Of a DNA stretch of 38,526 nt, positions 33,683-38,526 are shown in pieces. The notes beneath the pieces were generated by a model that did not search any database, was not told where the DNA came from, and saw nothing but the letters and a program-made list of their open reading frames with translations. The DNA is from Hyphomicrobiales bacterium (lineage in GTDB: Bacteria; Pseudomonadota; Alphaproteobacteria; Rhizobiales; Rhizobiaceae), in the NCBI GenBank assembly GCA_900465675.1, contig UBJR01000020.1:1-38526 (forward strand), written 5' to 3'. Both the position numbers and the translations under genes were made by a program. How positions within the stretch are numbered: the stretch's first letter is position 1; each line of letters opens with the position of its first letter.

Positions 33683-35123
33683 GGCAGCGCGGGAGACTAT
33701 TGGTGCCGGGCGGCTGGCTGCTGCCGGTGTAAGCGGCAATGCGGAGATGCCTGCGTACCGCGCGGTGACCACGGCAGAGGCTCCCTCGGGCAGTTCTGAC
33801 GGTGCTGTAGCCGCAAAAATGGAGACCTGGCCGATGGAGCTCGATGCCGGTCTTTCGGCGTTGCAGAAACTCGATTGCATCGGCGGGCCGCTGATATCGG
33901 GCTTTCCCGGAGCACTCAGGGATTGGCAGCTGACGGGGCGGCTGGAGCAGAGGCCGCCGGAGGGCGATTGGCGGACGTGGCTGCTGCTTGGCGGGCGCGG
34001 TTCCGGCAAGACGCGGGCGGGCGCCGAATGGGTGCATGGGCTGGCGAGCGCGGGGCAGCGTTCCGATCTCAGGATTGCGCTGGTGGCCGAGACGCTGGGC
34101 GATGCGCGCGAGGTGATGATCGACGGCATTTCCGGGATCTGCAGGATCGCCCGGCGCAACCGGCCGGAATTCGAGATTTCGAGGCGGCGGCTAATCTGGC
34201 CGAATGGCGCGGTGGCGCAGGTGTTTTCTTCGGAGGATCCGGAGAGTTTGCGCGGGCCGCAGTTTCACATGGCCTGGTGCGACGAGCTGGCGAAATGGAA
34301 GCACGGGCAGGAGACCTTCGACATGCTGCAGTTCGGCCTGCGGCTGGGCGCAGCACCACGGCAGCTGGTGACGACGACGCCGCGGCCGGTGCCGCTACTG
34401 AAGGCGCTGATGGCAGACGAGGGGACGCGGCTGACGCGGATCAGCACGCTTGCCAACCGCGCCAATCTGGCGCCCGGTTTCATCGACGCGCTTGCGGCGC
34501 GCTACGGCGGCACGCGGCTCGGGCGCCAGGAACTCGATGGCGAGCTGATCGAGGATCGCGACGACGGGCTCTGGAAACGCGGGCAGATCGAGGCGCTGGT
34601 AACGCGCCTGACCGGCGCTCTGCGGCGCATCGTCGTCGCGGTCGATCCGCCGGCAGCGGCCGGTCCGGCCTCCTGTTGCGGCATTGTCGTGGCGGGAGTG
34701 GAGGTTTCCGGGCGGGCGGTGGTACTGGCCGATTGTTCGGTCGAGGGCGCGAGCCCGGCGGGCTGGGCGGGTGCGGTAGTGCGCGCCTATCACCGCTTCG
34801 GCGCCGACCGGGTGATCGCCGAGATCAACCAGGGTGGCGATATGGTCCAGGCGATCCTGAAGAGCATCGACGCGACGCTGCCGGTTTCGACGGTGCGGGC
34901 GACGCGCGGAAAGTTTTTGCGGGCGGAGCCGGTGGCGGCCCTCTACGAGCAGGGAAGGGTGGTCCATGCCGGGCGCTTTACGGCGCTGGAGGACCAGATG
35001 TGTGATTTCGGCCCGGATGGGCTTTCGAACGGCCGCTCGCCCGACCGGCTGGATGCGCTTGTCTGGGTGCTGACGGCGCTGATGCTCGAAGGCGGCGGCG
35101 AACCGCGGGTCAGGGGTATATGA
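33525..35123 (+). CDS. GTA/phage large terminase (TerL)
   Basis: A DNA-packaging motor ATPase and nuclease. The Walker A motif is LLLGGRGSGKTRAG (about 153-166), and Walker B with the catalytic glutamate is HMAWCDEL (248-255). A RuvC-like nuclease aspartate lies in VAVDPPA, and DRLDALVWVL ends the family core. The start at 33525 has GGGGAGG upstream and gives 532 residues; another start at 33834 (GGAG nine bases upstream) gives 429, the usual GTA terminase length. The extra roughly 100 N-terminal residues are basic (RQKRRAEEKRLKAAM), then low-complexity. The gene overlaps the 32981 gene by 158 bases. Confidence 0.9.
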   Translation: MTGFPRPGQTVRMASARQKRRAEEKRLKAAMADAMSAGERLHRGLVVLGAEHEAARETIGAGRLAAAGVSGNAEMPAYRAVTTAEAPSGSSDGAVAAKMETWPMELDAGLSALQKLDCIGGPLISGFPGALRDWQLTGRLEQRPPEGDWRTWLLLGGRGSGKTRAGAEWVHGLASAGQRSDLRIALVAETLGDAREVMIDGISGICRIARRNRPEFEISRRRLIWPNGAVAQVFSSEDPESLRGPQFHMAWCDELAKWKHGQETFDMLQFGLRLGAAPRQLVTTTPRPVPLLKALMADEGTRLTRISTLANRANLAPGFIDALAARYGGTRLGRQELDGELIEDRDDGLWKRGQIEALVTRLTGALRRIVVAVDPPAAAGPASCCGIVVAGVEVSGRAVVLADCSVEGASPAGWAGAVVRAYHRFGADRVIAEINQGGDMVQAILKSIDATLPVSTVRATRGKFLRAEPVAALYEQGRVVHAGRFTALEDQMCDFGPDGLSNGRSPDRLDALVWVLTALMLEGGGEPRVRGI

Positions 35124-35156
35124 CGCTTCGCCGCTCGCCTTTCGCGCCGCGGCGGT

Positions 35157-35285
35157 TTATCGCTGCTTCGGCGGCTCGGCCGGACGCGGTGGCTCGCGAG
35201 TCGGCCGGATCTGGCGCCACTCGTTTTCCATCTGGTCGACGAGGTGCTGGGGAATGGTGGTCTGGGTGTTGGCGGGCGTCTGCAT
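35157..35285 (-). CDS. 42-residue microprotein on the opposite strand
   Basis: MQTPANTQTTIPQHLVDQ begins a 42-residue protein with an amphipathic middle (DQMENEWRQIRPTRE) and a proline-rich end. GAGGAG sits five bases before the ATG, a strong ribosome binding site. It opposes the surrounding packaging genes and fills the gap between terminase and lysin. No family is recognised. Confidence 0.6.
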   Translation of the reverse strand: MQTPANTQTTIPQHLVDQMENEWRQIRPTREPPRPAEPPKQR

Positions 35286-35358
35286 CGGTCTCCTCTCCGG
35301 CTGCACAGGCAATATGAGGAATGCATGACACAGCTCAAATAGGCTGTAAATCAGGGGC

Positions 35359-35393
35359 TTAAACGCTTTAAACGATTGAAATTATTTTAATCG
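35359..35393. promoter_or_regulatory. Repeat and palindrome upstream of the lysin gene
   Basis: TTAAACG is repeated directly at 35359 and 35368 (9-base period). A 21-base palindrome (35373-35393; arms CGATTGAAAT and ATTTTAATCG, one G-T pair) follows. It is AT-rich in GC-rich surroundings, so probably a control region. Confidence 0.45.
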
Positions 35394-35426
35394 ATTAGGG
35401 CCGGGACGATTTTCAGGGTTATCCAC

Positions 35427-36098
35427 ATGGACCGCAGGATTTTCTTCGACGAGGTGCGCGCCAGCCTGTTCAAGGGCACGCTGCAGCAGCCGCAGGTAGA
35501 GGGCATGAGCGCAATCCTCGACTATTGGCAGGCGCGCCATGCACGGGACGACGGGCGCTGGCTGGCCTATATTCTGGCGACCGCCTTTCACGAGACGGCC
35601 TACACGATGCAGCCGGTGCGCGAAACGCTGGCCGGAAGCGACCAAAAGGCGATCGAAATTCTCGACCGGGCCTATGCGGCGGGCAAGCTTTCCTGGGTCA
35701 AGACGGTCTACTGGCTGCCCGACGAGGACGGCAAGAGCTGGCTGGGGCGCGGGCTGGTGCAGCTGACGCACAAACGGAACTACGAGGCGATGAGCCTTTT
35801 GACCGGCATCGATCTGGTGGCCGCACCTGACAAGGCGATGGAGATGGGCACGGCGGTGAAGATCCTCGTCGAGGGGATGATCGCAGGCAGCTTCACCAAG
35901 CACCGGCTGGCCGACCATCTGAACGGCGAAAAGGACGACTGGGTGAACGCCAGGCGCATCGTCAACGGCACCGATAGGGCGGAAAAGCTCGGCGATTACG
36001 GCAGGCTTTTCGATGCGGCCTTGCGCCGCGCGAAGCCTGAGGGCCTCTGGCAGCGGTTGAAGGCCTGCCTTTCGCGTGTTATCGCCCGGCTCTCTTAA
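35427..36098 (+). CDS. GH19/chitinase-like lysin
   Basis: A 223-residue protein. LAYILATAFHETAYTMQPVRE carries the catalytic glutamate of the glycoside hydrolase 19-like fold (HE at 55-56), and WLGRGLVQLTHKRNYE is the substrate-groove motif of this lysin group. It should cut peptidoglycan. There is no signal peptide, so export would need a holin or lysis. AGGG lies eight bases before the ATG. Its place next to the terminase suits a release endolysin of the GTA-like cluster. Confidence 0.85.
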   Translation: MDRRIFFDEVRASLFKGTLQQPQVEGMSAILDYWQARHARDDGRWLAYILATAFHETAYTMQPVRETLAGSDQKAIEILDRAYAAGKLSWVKTVYWLPDEDGKSWLGRGLVQLTHKRNYEAMSLLTGIDLVAAPDKAMEMGTAVKILVEGMIAGSFTKHRLADHLNGEKDDWVNARRIVNGTDRAEKLGDYGRLFDAALRRAKPEGLWQRLKACLSRVIARLS

Positions 36099-36121
36099 AG
36101 ACCGAGCAAGGAGTGCGCCCC

Positions 36122-36433
36122 GTGATCCGCCATATCGTTTTCTTCACCGTGCCGGAAGAAAACCGCGAGGCGGTGCGCAAGGGCCTGTCGGTGCTGACGG
36201 GCATCCCGCATGCGCTGACGCTGGAGATCGGCGAGAACGTCAAGACAGACCAGTGGGGCAACGCTGTTGATTTCGTCGTCTATGGCGAGTTTGCCGACGA
36301 GGCGGCACTGGCGGCCTATAAGGCGCATCCGGATTACGAGCTTTCGACAACGACGGTGAAGCCGCTGCGCGACACCCGGGTGGCGGCGGATTTTGATAGC
36401 GGGTTGGCGGTGAAGGTGCCGATGGGCGGCTGA
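36122..36433 (+). CDS. Dabb (stress-responsive A/B barrel) family protein
   Basis: The GTG at 36122 has AGGAG eight bases upstream; a GTG nine bases earlier overlaps that site. The 103-residue protein has the Dabb pattern: IRHIVFFTVPE at the start, then DFVVYGEFADEAALAAYKAHPDY. These small dimeric barrels act in various enzyme and stress contexts; no role in DNA packaging is known. It follows the lysin at short distance and may share its transcript. Confidence 0.85.
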   Translation: MIRHIVFFTVPEENREAVRKGLSVLTGIPHALTLEIGENVKTDQWGNAVDFVVYGEFADEAALAAYKAHPDYELSTTTVKPLRDTRVAADFDSGLAVKVPMGG

Positions 36434-36452
36434 CTCTCTTCGAGGGAGTGTG

Positions 36453-36492
36453 TTGATGCCTTCGATGCCATATGCTATAAATAGCATATGGC
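36453..36492 (+). promoter_or_regulatory. Promoter and operator of the TumE/TumA module
   Basis: TTGATG (36453-36458) and TATAAA (36476-36481) are 17 bases apart. The -10 box lies in the middle of a perfect palindrome at 36467-36492 (12-base arms, GCCATATGCTAT and its complement, two-base centre). The start codon at 36488 lies in the right arm, six bases after the -10 box. Confidence 0.7.
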
Positions 36493-36778
36493 GCCTGCGA
36501 CATTGATCTACGATCGAAAGCTGCTTCTGCCCGATGGCATTATTCTGCAGATCAGGATCTGGCGGTTGCCGCAGGCGAATGCCGAGCGGCCGCATGGGCT
36601 GAAATATTCTCTGTTCTACGGCCGGCCGGGCGAGCGCATCATCGGCTATGACAATGAAGCGGGCAAGGGCGATCACCGGCATTATCGCGACCGCGAGGAA
36701 CCCTATGTGTTCGAGACGATGGACAAGCTGATCGCCGACTTCGAGGCAGACGTGAGAAGGGAGATCGGGCATGAGTGA
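36488..36778 (+). CDS. tumE: TumE/DUF6516-type toxin
   Basis: A 96-residue protein. The core (GIILQIRIWRLPQ, HGLKYSLFYGRPGERIIGYDNEAGKGDHRHY) matches the DUF6516/TumE toxin family, found with an HTH antitoxin downstream. No ribosome binding site precedes the ATG, which fits a leaderless transcript. It overlaps the next gene by eight bases. The target of the toxin is not known from sequence. Confidence 0.82.
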   Translation: MAPATLIYDRKLLLPDGIILQIRIWRLPQANAERPHGLKYSLFYGRPGERIIGYDNEAGKGDHRHYRDREEPYVFETMDKLIADFEADVRREIGHE

Positions 36779-37133
36779 AGTGAAACTGCAGATCACCGGC
36801 CTCGACGACTTCTTCTCTAAGGCACGGGACACGGCCCGCGAGATCGATGCCGGCGATTTGCGCGAGCGTCCTGCGGCGATCGGTTTCGAAAGCATGGAGC
36901 TGCTGCTCAAGGTGCTGACGGCCAATCGCTGGCAGCTGCTGCGGAGATTGAAGCAAACGGGCGAAAGCTCGATCCGGCAATTGGCCGTGGCGCTGGGGCG
37001 GGATTACCGCGGCGTTCATGCCGACGTGCATGCGCTGATCGCTGCCGGGCTGATTGCCCGCGACGGCAAGGGGCTGGTCTCCGTGCCCTGGGACAAGATC
37101 ACGGCCGAAATGGCAATCGATATCGCGGCGTAG
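36771..37133 (+). CDS. tumA: TumA-type HTH antitoxin (HVO_A0114-like)
   Basis: A 120-residue protein with AGGGAG seven bases before the ATG. An MarR-like winged HTH lies at about 55-110 (LLRRLKQTGESSIRQLAVAL, DYRGVHADVHALIAAGLI). It overlaps the toxin gene by eight bases. It should neutralise TumE and bind the 36467-36492 palindrome; that binding is inference. Confidence 0.82.
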   Translation: MSEVKLQITGLDDFFSKARDTAREIDAGDLRERPAAIGFESMELLLKVLTANRWQLLRRLKQTGESSIRQLAVALGRDYRGVHADVHALIAAGLIARDGKGLVSVPWDKITAEMAIDIAA

Positions 37134-37254
37134 GGTATTCCTTACTCCATCAAGGATAGACTGCGCCCACAGAGCCTGATGAGTAGGCGGAGAGCGCAAC
37201 CTTTCTACGCCTGCGACGGTTCCTTTTCTCCTGTTGGCAGCAGAACGTGCCTGG

Positions 37255-37292
37255 CACAGGAATCCAGTGCGCCCAAGTCCTTGGGCGCGGGA
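37255..37292 (-). repeat. Double-hairpin repeat, copy H (inverted, truncated)
   Basis: Hairpin 1 arms GCGCCCAA and TTGGGCGC with loop GTCC; hairpin 2 has lost its outer arm, only CACAGGAAT remaining. Confidence 0.85.
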
Positions 37293-37321
37293 GACTATTT
37301 CCAATAGGCATCCGAGTTACT

Positions 37322-37374
37322 CACCGCGCGGACGCGCGGTGGCTGGATTCCTGTGACGAGCACAGGAATGAGGG
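37322..37374 (+). repeat. Double-hairpin repeat, copy I
   Basis: CACCGCGC-GGAC-GCGCGGTG, then ATTCCTGTG-ACGAG-CACAGGAAT, GAGGG and GTGGGGT. Paired with H in the same layout as F and G. Confidence 0.9.
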
Positions 37375-37429
37375 AGGGTGGGGTGGCCGTTGCCCTCTCA
37401 TCTCCAGCCTTTCAACAAGGGACATCATC

Positions 37430-38526
37430 ATGAACATCCGGTCTTTCCTGCCGTGGGGCTTCACGGCGGGCCGTAATGCTGTGGCCGAGAAGAAGGCGGC
37501 GTCGGGGTTTCTGTCGCTGGCGGCGCAGGGGCAGGCGAGCTGGACGGGGCGGTCTTATGCGGCGCTGTCGCGCGAGGGGTTCATGAAGAACCCGGTGGCG
37601 CATCGCTGTGTCAGGCTGGTGGCGGAGGCTGCGGCCTGCGTGCCGTTTCTGATTTATGAGGGCGAGCGGGAGCGGCCGGAGCATCCGGCGGCGGCGCTGC
37701 TCAGGCAGCCGAACGGGCGGATGGGCGGGCCGGATTTTTTCGAGGCGCTCTATGGGCATTTGCTGCTCTCTGGCAATGCTTATGTCGAGCCGCTGATGGT
37801 CGGGGCGGGGCTGCGCGAGCTGCATCTCTTGCGGCCCGACAGGATCAGTGTCGTCGAGGGGCGGGACGGGTGGCCGGAGGCTTATGACTACAGAGCCGGA
37901 GGATCGGTCCGGCGCTTTGCGGTGGAGGCCGAGAGAATGGCGCTGCTGCATCTCAAACTCTTTCATCCGCTCGACGATCACCTGGGTTTTCCGCCGCTGG
38001 CAGCAGCGCAGGTGGCGCTCGATCTCTCCAACGCGGCGGCAACCTGGAACAAGGCGCTGCTCGACAATTCGGCCCGTCCTTCCGGCGCGCTGGTCTACCA
38101 GCCGAAGGAGGGCGGCAATCTTTCGCCGGATCAATATGAGCGGCTGCGCCAGGAGCTGGACGACGGTTATTCCGGGCCGATGCGCGCCGGGCGGCCGCTG
38201 CTGCTGGAAGGCGGGCTGGACTGGAAGGCGATGGGACTGTCGCCGAAGGACATGGATTTCGTCGAGGCCCGCAATGGCGCGGCCCGCGACATCGCGCTCG
38301 CCTTCGGTGTGCCGCCGATGCTGCTCGGCATTCCCGGTGACAATACCTTTGCCAACTATCAGGAGGCCAACCGGGCCTTCTATCGCCTCACGGTGCTGCC
38401 GATGTTGACGCGGACGGCGGCTTCGCTTTCGGCCTGGCTGGGTGGGGCTTACGGCGAGGGGCTGCGGCTGGAGCCGGATCTGGACAAGGTGGCGGGGCTC
38501 TCGGCCGAGCGCGGGGAGCTGTGGGC
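37430..38526 (+). CDS. GTA/HK97-type portal protein, cut by window end
   Basis: The ATG at 37430, with AAGGG eight bases upstream, starts 365 codons that run off the window. SREGFMKNPVAHRCVRLVAE, then LLLSGNAYVEPLM, LHLLRPDRISVVEG, AMGLSPKDMDFVEARN and FGVPPMLLGIPGDNTFANY are characteristic of HK97-family portals. The portal forms the dodecameric ring through which the terminase pumps DNA. It lies 2.3 kb past the terminase, with lysin, Dabb, toxin-antitoxin and repeats in between. Confidence 0.93.
   Translation, partial: MNIRSFLPWGFTAGRNAVAEKKAASGFLSLAAQGQASWTGRSYAALSREGFMKNPVAHRCVRLVAEAAACVPFLIYEGERERPEHPAAALLRQPNGRMGGPDFFEALYGHLLLSGNAYVEPLMVGAGLRELHLLRPDRISVVEGRDGWPEAYDYRAGGSVRRFAVEAERMALLHLKLFHPLDDHLGFPPLAAAQVALDLSNAAATWNKALLDNSARPSGALVYQPKEGGNLSPDQYERLRQELDDGYSGPMRAGRPLLLEGGLDWKAMGLSPKDMDFVEARNGAARDIALAFGVPPMLLGIPGDNTFANYQEANRAFYRLTVLPMLTRTAASLSAWLGGAYGEGLRLEPDLDKVAGLSAERGELW

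Noticed and set aside
35120..35317. 65-codon plus-strand frame after the terminase
   Set aside because: It is arginine/serine-rich shadow composition with no ribosome binding site; the opposite-strand microgene explains the region better.
35359..35371. Possible CtrA box upstream of the lysin
   Set aside because: The two TTAA units are five bases apart, while the CtrA consensus needs seven.

Overview
The window is GC-rich, densely packed alphaproteobacterial chromosome of the Rhizobium/Agrobacterium type. The evidence is a RopA/Omp2b-family porin, rhizobial families such as DUF5330, DUF1491 and DUF2336, a gene-transfer-agent (GTA)-like packaging block, and dispersed double-hairpin repeats. 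No rRNA, tRNA or CRISPR array was seen. All family calls come from reading motifs by eye; no database was searched.

Layout. 1-5.1 kb: a VOC protein, a small membrane protein, two diguanylate cyclases (one PAS-GGDEF, one 7TM-GGEEF) around a DUF1003 membrane protein, and a 39-residue membrane microprotein. 5.2-8.3 kb: two regulator/short-chain dehydrogenase pairs (AraC and MerR, each divergent from its SDR). 8.3-12.4 kb: sufE, DUF5330, then a membrane histidine kinase (DivJ-like candidate) overlapping a peptidoglycan-binding protein. 12.7-16.7 kb: a porin with strong leader and terminator, flanked on the left by an HTH-less protein whose C-terminus resembles the TetR regulator on the right, then a second divergent TetR gene. 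16.7-20.4 kb: DUF1491, DUF2336, two small conserved-looking genes and a DUF1214/DUF1254 operon.

20.5-32.1 kb: a GIY-YIG nuclease gene between five repeat copies, a class A PBP, a YcgN-type protein, an AmpC-type beta-lactamase, LysR/MFS and TetR/SDR divergent pairs with a clear TetR-type operator, a PIN-toxin/Phd-antitoxin module, YjbR and an HD-GYP protein. Two cyclases and one HD-GYP protein make c-di-GMP turnover a repeated theme.

32.2-38.5 kb: an orphan AT-richer gene, more repeats, then GTA-like genes: a helical protein in the small-terminase position, the large terminase, a GH19-like lysin and an HK97-type portal cut by the window end. Between terminase and portal sit an opposite-strand 42-codon microgene, a Dabb protein, a TumE/TumA-type toxin-antitoxin pair with an operator over its start codon, and a repeat pair.

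The most notable observations are the repeat family, whose hairpin arms covary between nine copies and which encloses a GIY-YIG nuclease gene; two promoters placed so that their transcripts should be leaderless; and the porin-flanking protein that carries a TetR-like C-terminus without a DNA-binding domain.
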